From positions 3,410,001-3,474,000 of the forward strand of contig NZ_CP034550.1 in NCBI RefSeq assembly GCF_009498035.1: 64,000 nucleotides of DNA. Reading direction: 5' to 3'. The first letter of the stretch is position 1; the number at the start of each line of letters is the position of its first letter. The position numbers were made by a program, and so were the translations under genes. This document shows positions 25,337 through 33,642 of the stretch, piece after piece. Source of the stretch: Saccharothrix syringae (GTDB lineage Bacteria > Actinomycetota > Actinomycetes > Mycobacteriales > Pseudonocardiaceae). The notes under the pieces are model-generated. The model saw nothing but the letters and a program-made list of their open reading frames with translations. It made no database searches and was not told the DNA's origin.

Positions 25337-26188
25337 ATGGCTCCGAGGTCATGGGACGTGCACCTTGCCGTGTTCGACGGAAATTCCTGGTCGTTGGTCG
25401 ACGGTTGGTCCACGCTGGCCTGCGGTGCGGCCCCGGTGCCCGTCGCCCTGCGTGCCTACGGCGACCGACTGCACTGCATCGTCGTCCACCCGGATCAGAC
25501 CAAGCTCGTCAAACGCGAACTCCGCAAGGACGGCACCTGGGACCCGACGATCCAGGAGATCGCGATGCCGGCCGGAACCAACGAGATCGGCGGCGTGGCC
25601 CTGACCGGGCCGGACCTGTACGCCGTGGCCAAGGTCGGCCAGGTCGAAGACCTGTTCGGCACGCCGGCCGACGCGGTCCAACCGCCCTCCTGGCAGAAGG
25701 TCGAGCTGAACCCGGTGGAGCGCAAGGACTGTCGTGGCTTGATCAGTGCCGCGTGTGCCGGGCTGCCGAAGTCGGTCAAGGAGAGCACGAACATGTCGGC
25801 GTTGCGGTCGCGGGCGACCATGACGGCTTTTCGAGGGAAGGTGTGGTGCGCCTATGACACGAGCCTGGCGAGCAATCCCCTGTACTGGCAGACCTACGCG
25901 GCCGAAGCTTGGAGCCCTCCCTACCAGTTCGGCAACGCGGTGTGCGGGCTCGACCCGGCGCTGTGCGTGTACGGGGACGCGCTGTACTGCTTCCACCGCG
26001 GCGAGGACGAGGCGCGGCTCCGGTGGAGCGCCACCGACGGGTTGAGCTGGAGCACAGCCCACGACACCCCGATGAAGAGCACGGCCACCCCGGCTGTCCG
26101 GGCATTCCGGGGCAAGCTCTACTGCGCTTACCCCGTCCCGATTCCGGTGATGGCGGACGACGATCCGCGTCGGTCGGACACCGGTTGA
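25337..26188 (+). CDS. Beta-propeller-like protein, paralogue B
   Basis: The protein has 283 residues from ATG 25337, with AGAGGG upstream. It shares AVFDGNSWS, LRAYGDRLHC, ALTGPDLYAV, SALRSRATMTAFRGKVWCAY, then SNPLYWQTYAAEAWSPPY, GLDPALCVYGDALYCFHRGE and a closing VRAFRGKLYCAYP with the protein at 647-1480. Similarity is higher in the second half than in the first. No signal peptide is present. It lies 2 nt after the lectin-like gene in the operon, so it is probably part of, or carried by, the particle, for example as a glycan-binding accessory. Confidence 0.78.
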   Translation: MAPRSWDVHLAVFDGNSWSLVDGWSTLACGAAPVPVALRAYGDRLHCIVVHPDQTKLVKRELRKDGTWDPTIQEIAMPAGTNEIGGVALTGPDLYAVAKVGQVEDLFGTPADAVQPPSWQKVELNPVERKDCRGLISAACAGLPKSVKESTNMSALRSRATMTAFRGKVWCAYDTSLASNPLYWQTYAAEAWSPPYQFGNAVCGLDPALCVYGDALYCFHRGEDEARLRWSATDGLSWSTAHDTPMKSTATPAVRAFRGKLYCAYPVPIPVMADDDPRRSDTG

Positions 26189-26269
26189 CCCGGTACCGGG
26201 TCGCGACCCGGGGATCGGCGGGCCGAGGAAGCCCCGGTGCTCCCACGTCTCGCTCGGAGGAGCGGCTGG

Positions 26270-28396
26270 ATGAAGTCGAGCAGTTGGATGTCCGCCTACA
26301 CCGACAGCACGGACCACATCCGGGACGAACTGGCCAGGATGAAGTTGCTGCTGCGCGAGGCCGGCGCGGACGACGGTGACGAGACCCGGGCCGGGTACCG
26401 CGATGCCGCCGCCGAGCTGACCCGGCGCATCGCCGATCGCGTCGCGGCCACCGACGTCCCGCTCCGGCTGCCCGCGCTGGTCCGCTGGTTCGGCCTGGAC
26501 GACCGCGAGCGCGACATCGTGGTGCTGTGCCTGTTCGCGGAGGTCGAGAAGTCGGCCCGGTACCTGCTGGAGGACCTCGGCGGTGAACGGGGCGAGCCGA
26601 CGGTCGACGCGGTCCTCCGCGTGCTCGCCCCCGAGATCGCCGGCACACCCGCGTTGTGGGCGTTGTTCTCGGCCGATCGCCCCCTGCTGCGGGACCGCCT
26701 GGTCGACCTGGACGACACCGGGGTGCTCCGGCTCGACCCGGTGGTCGTGCGCCACCTGCTGGGCGACGACGCCGTCGCCGACCACCTCCGGCCCTTCCTG
26801 GGCCTGGCCGACCCCGGGACGGCGCTCGACGACCTGGTGCTCGACGCCTCGCTCCGGCAGACCCTGCGGCCGCTGGCCCACCGGTTGACCGAGGACGGGC
26901 GGACCGCGGTCCTGCTGCACGGACCACCGGGCGCGGGCAGGCGCGCCGTCGCCGCGGCGCTGTGCCGCACCGGCGGCCTGCGGCTGCTCCTGGTCGACGT
27001 CCCGGCCGCCACCGGGAGCCAGGACTGGGCGCGTGTCGTGGCCGAGTGCTACCGCGAGGCGGGCCTGCGCCGCGCCGCTCCGTGCTGGGTGGGGGTGGAC
27101 GCGTTGCTCGACCACGAGGCGGCCGACCGCCGGCGCGTGCTGCTGGCCGCCGCCGACCGGTTCCCGGCGACGACGTTCCTCACCGCCGAGCGGGCGTGGG
27201 ACCCGGACGCGGGCGCGTTCGCGGACGGCCGGTTCCTGCGCGTGGAGTTGCCGCCCCCGGACTTCCGCGGTCGTCGGGAGCTGTGGCGCTCGATGCTGCC
27301 CCACGACCAGCCCGCCGACCGCGATCGGGTGGTGGAGCGGTTGGCGAACACCTTCCGGTTCACCCCGGGCCGGATCCGGGACGCGGTGGGGGCCGCGCTC
27401 GGCGTGGCCCGGCTGCGCGACCCGGCATCCCGGCACCTCACCGCGGCCGACCTGGAGGAGGGGTGTCGGCGCCAGTGCCGGCGAGGGCTCGTGAACGCCC
27501 ACCGGGTACGGGCCCGGACCGACCTGACGTTCGACGACCTCGTGCTGGCCGAACCGAACCGGCGCCAGCTGCGGGAGCTGGCGGACCGCATCGCCCTGCA
27601 CGGTCGGATCTACGGCGACCTGGGCTTCGGCCGCCGGGTCGGCCTGGGGCGCGGTGTGATCGCGCTCTTCGTCGGCGGGTCGGGCACGGGCAAGACGATG
27701 GCGGCCGGGTTGCTGGCCCGCGCCCAGGGCGTGGACCTCTACAAGGTCGACATCGCGGCGGTGGCGAGCCGGTGGGTCGGCGAGACGGAGAAGCACCTGG
27801 ACCTGCTGTTCACCGACGCCGAGCAGGCCAACGTGATGCTGTTCTTCGACGAGGCCGACGCGCTGTTCGCCCGGCGCGGCGAGGTCACGGAGGCCCGGGA
27901 CCGCTGGGCCAACGTCGAGATGTCGTTCCTCCTGCAGCGCATCGAGGAGTTCGAGGGAGTGGTCGTGCTGGCCACCAACCTGCGGCAGAACCTCGACCAG
28001 GCGCTCTTCCGGCGGCTGCACGCGGTGGTCGACTTCCCGTCGCCGGACGCCGACGACCGCCTGCGCATCTGGCGCGGCCTGTTCCCTCCCGGACTCGCCC
28101 ACCCCGGTGACGACGTCCTGGTCGACCTCGCCTCCCGCTTCGCCCTGACCGGCGGGGACATCAAGAACGTGGTGCTCGACGCGGCCGTCCGCGCGCTGTC
28201 CGAAGACCCCCGCGCGACCGCCGTTTCAGCGCGTCACCTCGTCGTCTCCGTGGGACGGGAGTACCAGAAGATGGGCAAGCCCATCACCCCGGCGGTCTTC
28301 GGCACGGTGTTCCACGAGTGGGTCGAGACCGCCCTCCTCGGTGACACCGGTGTTCGTCCTGAGGCGGGCACCCGGACAGCGCGGGGCGGTGGTTGA
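26270..28396 (+). CDS. AAA+ ATPase of the injection system (Pvc15-like)
   Basis: The protein has 708 residues from ATG 26270, preceded by GGAGGAGCG. It has two P-loop modules. The first (residues 221-228, GPPGAGRR) has lost the Walker A Lys and looks inactive. The second is complete, with Walker A GGSGTGKT near 469-476, Walker B LFFDEADALF near 525-534, sensor ATNLRQNLD and an arginine finger region with ALFRRLHAVVDFPSP. An N-terminal helical domain with FGLDDRERDIVVLCLFAEV is typical of eCIS ATPases. The family is present in nearly all eCIS loci and is thought to remodel or help assemble particles. It is coupled to the next gene by overlap. Confidence 0.92.
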   Translation: MKSSSWMSAYTDSTDHIRDELARMKLLLREAGADDGDETRAGYRDAAAELTRRIADRVAATDVPLRLPALVRWFGLDDRERDIVVLCLFAEVEKSARYLLEDLGGERGEPTVDAVLRVLAPEIAGTPALWALFSADRPLLRDRLVDLDDTGVLRLDPVVVRHLLGDDAVADHLRPFLGLADPGTALDDLVLDASLRQTLRPLAHRLTEDGRTAVLLHGPPGAGRRAVAAALCRTGGLRLLLVDVPAATGSQDWARVVAECYREAGLRRAAPCWVGVDALLDHEAADRRRVLLAAADRFPATTFLTAERAWDPDAGAFADGRFLRVELPPPDFRGRRELWRSMLPHDQPADRDRVVERLANTFRFTPGRIRDAVGAALGVARLRDPASRHLTAADLEEGCRRQCRRGLVNAHRVRARTDLTFDDLVLAEPNRRQLRELADRIALHGRIYGDLGFGRRVGLGRGVIALFVGGSGTGKTMAAGLLARAQGVDLYKVDIAAVASRWVGETEKHLDLLFTDAEQANVMLFFDEADALFARRGEVTEARDRWANVEMSFLLQRIEEFEGVVVLATNLRQNLDQALFRRLHAVVDFPSPDADDRLRIWRGLFPPGLAHPGDDVLVDLASRFALTGGDIKNVVLDAAVRALSEDPRATAVSARHLVVSVGREYQKMGKPITPAVFGTVFHEWVETALLGDTGVRPEAGTRTARGGG

Positions 28397-31300
28397 CCGT
28401 GGTGGGGAAGGAACAGCAGCCGCCGCGGGAGGACGAACCACCAACCCCGTCGACAGCGAAGAGGCTCAGGCTCAAGAAGCCGTCCAAGGCGCTGCTCGCC
28501 GGGTTCGCTGACCGGCGCCTGGCCGAAGAGGCCGAGGCGTTGTTGATGGACGTCGAGACCATCGACCAGATGATCGTGAACGACTACGAACGGCAGTACC
28601 GCGAGAACGCCGTGCTGCCGGGGTGGCGGGACGTGTTCGCCCGGGGCAGTACGTCGGGGAGGGTCGAGAGGGCCACGATCGTCAGCGAGCAGATCCAGAA
28701 TTCCATCGTCCTGCGAGACGAGAAGATCGCCGCCGTAGAGCGCCTGATGAAGGAGGACAAGAACTTCCAGAAGATCGAAGAAGACCTTTTGAAACGTCAG
28801 GGGGAGTGGGCGAAGGATCCGTATGCGGCAATTTTCGAGCGCCATGCCCGCGAGGCGAAACTTTTGCTCGAAATGGCCGACGAGGCGGAAAACATTCGCC
28901 ATCGAGTGCGCGTGGACGATACTGGGGACCCGGTTGTGCGCAGCGCGCGAGAATCGGCTCACGAAACGACTCGGCAGATGCTCCGAAATGCCGCCGCGCT
29001 GGGACGGGGCGATTTTCCGCAACGCGTCCGCGAATACTCGGACGACCAGCCGAACTGGAGGGCCGGTCAGCTCTACCACGTGCGGACGACGACCGCGTTG
29101 GTCGGCATGGCCGATCTCATCGTGCAGTACGGCGCCCTGCCAGCCGGGCTCCGGCTCGGCCGGCCCGCGGCCGATCCGGTCCACCGGAGACTGGACCGGC
29201 GGGGACTGTCCGAGGATCAGCTGGAAGGGGTTTCGGCTGCCGTGGCCAAGCTCAACGCGAAGTACGCCGAGGACCTGGACGACGCGCTACGCGACCTGAG
29301 CCCGACCGGGAAGACCGTTTACGTCGTCAGCACGGCGGAAGGTGCGCTGGGCAACGCCGACCTGGAACTGACGGAACCGGAACGCGCGGTGTCGACCCCG
29401 ATCGTGGTGACCATGCAGGCGTGGATGACGTCGCTGACGGACTTCATCACGTCGATGCATCGGCTCGACGAGCGCATGAGGGCGGAGAACCTCCGGATGA
29501 ACTTCGCCTTGGTGGCGCTGTCCAACCAGCTCGGTAAAAACGTCGGTGGCGCTGCCGTCACCGCATCCGTCGGTGCACTCCTCAAAGGGCCGACGGCGGC
29601 GCTCTGCGCGCTGGGCGGACCGCTGGTGGCGCTCCTCCGGGATGTCGTGAACATCGCCACCATGGACAACCCGTTCCTGCATCTCCCGAGCGCCCTGGCG
29701 ATGCCGCTCCTCGATGACGTGGTCATCGCGGGGAAGCGGTTGGGCGACGCCGTCAAGAGCGTCAACGGAATCAGGGGACCCCTGAAGGAAATCGCCAAGA
29801 AGGTGGATGAGATCAAGGACGTCGCGGAGAGGATCCGGGAGTCGCTGAAGAACATACCGGTCGGGAAGATCGCGGGCGTGGACCTGGGGGACGTCGTCAA
29901 GGGGGCGTTCAAACCCCTGAAAGCGCTCAACGACCAGTTGACGGACATCCTCGCCAACCTGGCGGACCCCCTCTCCGCCGCGGTCGAGAAGATCGGCGCG
30001 GTCGTGGTCAAGCCGGCGCAGCGCGTCGGTGCCAGGGCCGGGGCCGCGGCGGGGCGCACGGCGCTGGGTGGTCCCGACCAGCTCGGCAGCAGGCTGGACG
30101 CGGAACGGAAAGCCGCCGAGGCGATGTGGAAGCGGCTGCGGAGCCACGCCATCGCGCGCGGGACCTACGAGGCGGCCAAGCCCGCCGTCGGCCAACGGAT
30201 CACCACCGAGCACACCACCCTGGCGTTCAGCGACGAGGGCGCCGCCCTCGCGTTCGCCACCTCGCTCCCCGAGAGCATCGGCGGAAACCGGCACGTCACG
30301 GTCATGCGCGTCCGCCTGAACAACGTCGCGGGCTACGACATCGGTCCCCTGGCCTCCTACCTGCGGCACCGGGACGCCGGGCTCGACACGGTCATCCGGT
30401 CCGGTGCGCAGTTCGACATCACGTCGGTCTCGGTGGTCCAGGGCCCGGGGCGCCGCAAGGTCGAATGGGTCACCGCCGACGAGACCGGCAGGATGGGGCC
30501 GTCCTTCCGCGGCGGTCCGGTGGACAGCGAACCGAAGAAGAACACCCCCGTCACGCGGATCCTCGCGCGGTACCTCATCGAGGGGATCAGCTCGGCGGTG
30601 GCGATGACCTACCTCGCGCCGCGCCTCGCCTGGAGCGACCGGGGTGACATCAGCGCGTGGGCGAAGGAGAACTTCGGCAACCAGGGCGCGGAGCTGGTCG
30701 ACACGGCCAAGCAGTACACCAGGCACGGGAGCGTCGAGGTGCCGCCGTCACCGGCTCTCCAGGCGAACCGGGTGAAGAAGTTCGTCGTGTCCTGGGTCGT
30801 CGAGGCGATCACGGGCAACAGGAGGCTCGCGGGCCTCGTCAAGGAGTTGCTCACGGAGCGCGACATCGAGGAGAAGGTGTTCGAGAAGATCGCGCAGCAC
30901 CAGGAGGAACTCGAGGACAGGCCCGAGGGCGTCAGGAAGCTGGTCGGCATCGTCACGGACGCGTGTCGGGAAGCCCTCGACAAGGTGTGCTCGAAGGGTG
31001 AGGTGGTCCGATCGCGGGAGCGGGAGTCCCGGCACGCCATGCAGTTCATCGGTGTCGCCATGGCGGCGTTGAAGACGGCGCTGACCGAGAGCCACTCGCC
31101 GGAGGCCGTGGTGGACAGCATCATGGCCACCGAGGGGGTGGTGGGCGCCGGCCTCAAAGGCGCTCTCGCGGGAGCGCTCGGGGACGTCGAGGGGTACCGG
31201 TTCGCCAAGAACACCATCGGCGGGCCCGAGGCGGCTCTCGGTGCGATGCTGATCAGCGCGGTGCGGGCCTATCGCAGCCTCACCGAACTGCACCAACGGC

Positions 31301-32112
31301 TGGTGCACAGCCCCCTGGTGGCGAGCCTGGCCCGGTGGTTGCCGGAGGCCGAAGCCGTCGTCGCCCTGGCGTCGACCGTCGCGTCCCGGGGCGCGGAGCC
31401 GCCCGCGGCGTTGAGGACGGGGTTGTCGGTCGCCCACTACGGGCTCGCGTCGCTGCACAGCGTTCCCGAGATGATGGGGTTCCGCACGGTCGCGACGATG
31501 AGCAAGACGGAAGTGGTCGCCCTGGAACTGATGCTCGCCGCGGGCGTCGGGGTCGCCGGTCACGGCGTGCGGCACGTCGCGCCGCTGCTCGCCTCCGGGG
31601 TCCGCTACCTGGCGGGCCACCCGGTGGACGCGGTCGTCGCCGCGGCCAAGCTGCTGCTGCCGCTGGCGAAGCGCCACCCGTTGTACCGCGCGTACACCAT
31701 GGTGCGCCCACCCGAATTGCCGGAGGGCGTGGCGACCGCGGCCGATCCCGACCTGCGGAGCCGGATCTCGACCGCCGCCTGGTACCTGGTGGGGCGCGCG
31801 GAGCCGCGGAAGCCGAACCCGGACGACCACCGCGCGTACCAGCTGCTGGACACCGCCCTCGGCCAGCTCGACCTGGTGGGGGCGGAGGTGTGGGCGAGCT
31901 TCGGTCGGGACAAGGACTACCTGGTGAGCCTGGTCACGACGCCGGGAGCGGAGCGCGGGACCGGCGGTTCGCAACCCACCCTGCTGGCCCGGGACAAGGC
32001 GCTCCTGGCTGCGATCGGACTGGGTGTGGCCTGGTACGCCGGCTACCTCACGCCACTGGGCATCACGACGTTGTTCTCACTGGGCGCCCGCATGCCGACC
32101 GGCTTCCGCTGA
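28393..32112 (+). CDS. 1239-residue protein of unknown function, end of injection-system operon
   Basis: The longest coding frame of the operon may start at TTG 28393 (overlapping the ATPase stop) or at GTG 28399/28402. Residues 20-220 are charged and helical. Residues 380-520 mix hydrophobic helices with coiled coil (LKEIAKKVDEIKDVAERIRE). A beta-rich region at about 600-690 contains LAFSDEGAALAFA, VTVMRVRLNN and TVIRSGAQFDITSVSVV, faintly like an ADP-ribosyltransferase fold but without a clear E-x-E. Two hydrophobic stretches lie near residues 1040-1095, and the C-terminus ends in a likely membrane helix (LLAAIGLGVAWYAGYLTPLG). Bases 28.75-29.05 kb are noticeably less GC-rich. It could be a membrane-acting cargo or a large structural part. 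Confidence 0.7.
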   Translation: MTVVGKEQQPPREDEPPTPSTAKRLRLKKPSKALLAGFADRRLAEEAEALLMDVETIDQMIVNDYERQYRENAVLPGWRDVFARGSTSGRVERATIVSEQIQNSIVLRDEKIAAVERLMKEDKNFQKIEEDLLKRQGEWAKDPYAAIFERHAREAKLLLEMADEAENIRHRVRVDDTGDPVVRSARESAHETTRQMLRNAAALGRGDFPQRVREYSDDQPNWRAGQLYHVRTTTALVGMADLIVQYGALPAGLRLGRPAADPVHRRLDRRGLSEDQLEGVSAAVAKLNAKYAEDLDDALRDLSPTGKTVYVVSTAEGALGNADLELTEPERAVSTPIVVTMQAWMTSLTDFITSMHRLDERMRAENLRMNFALVALSNQLGKNVGGAAVTASVGALLKGPTAALCALGGPLVALLRDVVNIATMDNPFLHLPSALAMPLLDDVVIAGKRLGDAVKSVNGIRGPLKEIAKKVDEIKDVAERIRESLKNIPVGKIAGVDLGDVVKGAFKPLKALNDQLTDILANLADPLSAAVEKIGAVVVKPAQRVGARAGAAAGRTALGGPDQLGSRLDAERKAAEAMWKRLRSHAIARGTYEAAKPAVGQRITTEHTTLAFSDEGAALAFATSLPESIGGNRHVTVMRVRLNNVAGYDIGPLASYLRHRDAGLDTVIRSGAQFDITSVSVVQGPGRRKVEWVTADETGRMGPSFRGGPVDSEPKKNTPVTRILARYLIEGISSAVAMTYLAPRLAWSDRGDISAWAKENFGNQGAELVDTAKQYTRHGSVEVPPSPALQANRVKKFVVSWVVEAITGNRRLAGLVKELLTERDIEEKVFEKIAQHQEELEDRPEGVRKLVGIVTDACREALDKVCSKGEVVRSRERESRHAMQFIGVAMAALKTALTESHSPEAVVDSIMATEGVVGAGLKGALAGALGDVEGYRFAKNTIGGPEAALGAMLISAVRAYRSLTELHQRLVHSPLVASLARWLPEAEAVVALASTVASRGAEPPAALRTGLSVAHYGLASLHSVPEMMGFRTVATMSKTEVVALELMLAAGVGVAGHGVRHVAPLLASGVRYLAGHPVDAVVAAAKLLLPLAKRHPLYRAYTMVRPPELPEGVATAADPDLRSRISTAAWYLVGRAEPRKPNPDDHRAYQLLDTALGQLDLVGAEVWASFGRDKDYLVSLVTTPGAERGTGGSQPTLLARDKALLAAIGLGVAWYAGYLTPLGITTLFSLGARMPTGFR

Positions 32113-32130
32113 GCGCCGTTCGATCCCCGG

Positions 32131-32162
32131 GGCCGCCGCGACGGTGACGAGCGGTGGCGGCC
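32131..32162. terminator. Hairpin between convergent genes (probable bidirectional terminator)
   Basis: GGCCGCC at 32131-32137 pairs with GGCGGCC at 32156-32162 around an 18-base loop that can add one or two further pairs. It lies in the 56-bp gap between the end of the 1239-residue gene and the end of the convergent gene at 32169. No U-tract follows, as usual in actinomycetes. Confidence 0.45.
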
Positions 32163-32168
32163 GTGCGA

Positions 32169-33587
32169 TCACGAGGGGGGCGGATATCGGTCGGTGATGC
32201 TCTTCCAGTCCTGTTCGCGCGTGCTGCGGATCCACTCGGCCTTCTGCAGGGCCGTGCCGGCTTGCAACGGGTCCTTGGCGTTCCGCTTCTCGGCGAACCT
32301 CTCCCGGAACCACCGCGCGAATTCGTCCTCGTTTTCCCCGGCGATCTGGTTGATCGCCCTGACGGCCAGGGGACGCGCCTTGCCGAACCACCGCTCCAGC
32401 GGGTCCGCGACCGGTGGGTTGAGTTCTCGCGCGTCCGGCAGGTAGTTCACCAGTTCTCCGGGGACGGAGCGGAACTCGAACAGCGCGGCTCTGGTGCCGG
32501 CGACGGAGGCGTCGTCGATGGTGTGCCCGGCCACGGTGCCGAGCCCGAAGATGACGTACTGGTAAGCGGCGTACTCGGCGGTCGGGTTGTCCGGGTAGCG
32601 CTCGCTGAGGAGGATTCGCACGATGCGCTGGTCGTCGCCGCCGAGCGCTTCCAACATGGTCGCGCACTTGGTGCGGGGCAGTACCCTCCAGTCGTTCTTC
32701 ACCCGGGGATCGGTCAACGCCAGGCCCGATGGCGTGCCCCCGGGTCGGTAGCCCTCGATGCCGAAGCGGTGCTTCTTGGCCAGTGCGGCGACAAAGTCGA
32801 TCATGGATGCCAGGAAGGCGTACAGGTTCCTCACGGCTTTCTCGTCGGTGCAGGCGGGTTCGTCCGGGAGCGTGGCTTCACCGGCCAACTCCGGGCGGTA
32901 CCAGGGTGCGGCGGCCTGCACCGACGTGAACATCGCCCCTTCGCGGAAGAGGAGGTCCCTGGTCGAGATCGCCGCGGTGAGCTGTTGCCCCGCGCGCGGC
33001 ATCCCGGCGGACGACGCCCTCTTGACGATGACGTGGTTGCGGTTCGTGACCACCAGCCGGAACCTGCCTCCCCCGCCCTCGTGCGACTCGAGCGGCCTCG
33101 CCTCGCCGAGGCCGATGCCGTTGAGGGTGCTGAGCACGAACAGCACGGCGGCATTGGGCTCCCGGTAGTCCTCCGCCGGGTGTTCGTCGCTCTTCAGGGC
33201 TGGATAGGTGATGAGTTCGACGGTGTGGAGCCTCCACCCCGGTCGGGCCGGGTAGTCGCCGTGATCCATGTCCTTGGTGATCCGCACGAGAGGACGGCCG
33301 GTCTCGGCCGACTCCACGTAGGCGAAGGTCTGCACCGAGTGGGCCGGGAGCGCGCACTCGAGCCCGGTCAGTTCGCTTTCGGAACCGATGGAGACACCGC
33401 GGAACACCTTGCCGAACTCCGGCGCGCCCTCCGGCTGCCGCCGTGCCGCGGGACGCAGGCGCACTGCCGCGCCGAACAGCATCGGACTCGTCGTCGTCCC
33501 CTGGTCGGTGGTGCGAGCGGTTGCCGTCGGCGAACGCCCGCGCGGTGACCTCGACGTGGAAGGCTCTCGGCGGTCGCGGTCGTGCAT
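32169..33587 (-). CDS. Candidate cargo/effector protein of unknown activity
   Basis: The protein has 472 residues from ATG 33587, with GGAG five bases upstream; the longer open frame to 33884 is unlikely. Residues 1-55 are disordered and rich in Arg/Ser/Thr (RSPRGRSPTATARTTDQGTT), like packaging leaders of eCIS cargo. A beta-rich part follows with TFAYVESAETGRPLVRITKD and WRLHTVELITYP. The C-terminal two thirds are helical with ASMIDFVAALAKKH, YVIFGLGTVAGHTID and ARWFRERFAEKRN. Comparable VE..D....E.ITYP segments occur in large polymorphic toxins, from memory. It is convergent with the operon and has no signal peptide. No catalytic motif was recognised. Confidence 0.6.
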   Translation of the reverse strand: MHDRDRREPSTSRSPRGRSPTATARTTDQGTTTSPMLFGAAVRLRPAARRQPEGAPEFGKVFRGVSIGSESELTGLECALPAHSVQTFAYVESAETGRPLVRITKDMDHGDYPARPGWRLHTVELITYPALKSDEHPAEDYREPNAAVLFVLSTLNGIGLGEARPLESHEGGGGRFRLVVTNRNHVIVKRASSAGMPRAGQQLTAAISTRDLLFREGAMFTSVQAAAPWYRPELAGEATLPDEPACTDEKAVRNLYAFLASMIDFVAALAKKHRFGIEGYRPGGTPSGLALTDPRVKNDWRVLPRTKCATMLEALGGDDQRIVRILLSERYPDNPTAEYAAYQYVIFGLGTVAGHTIDDASVAGTRAALFEFRSVPGELVNYLPDARELNPPVADPLERWFGKARPLAVRAINQIAGENEDEFARWFRERFAEKRNAKDPLQAGTALQKAEWIRSTREQDWKSITDRYPPPS

Positions 33588-33642
33588 GGTTCTCCGATCA
33601 CGGGCCGTGCCTCGGCCGAACGCATTCACCGGCGTTGATCGG

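Noticed and set aside
6751..32112. Prophage interpretation of the tail genes
   Set aside because: No terminase, portal, capsid, integrase or lysis genes accompany them, and the AAA+ ATPase, DUF4255 and split sheath/tube pairs are characteristic of eCIS.
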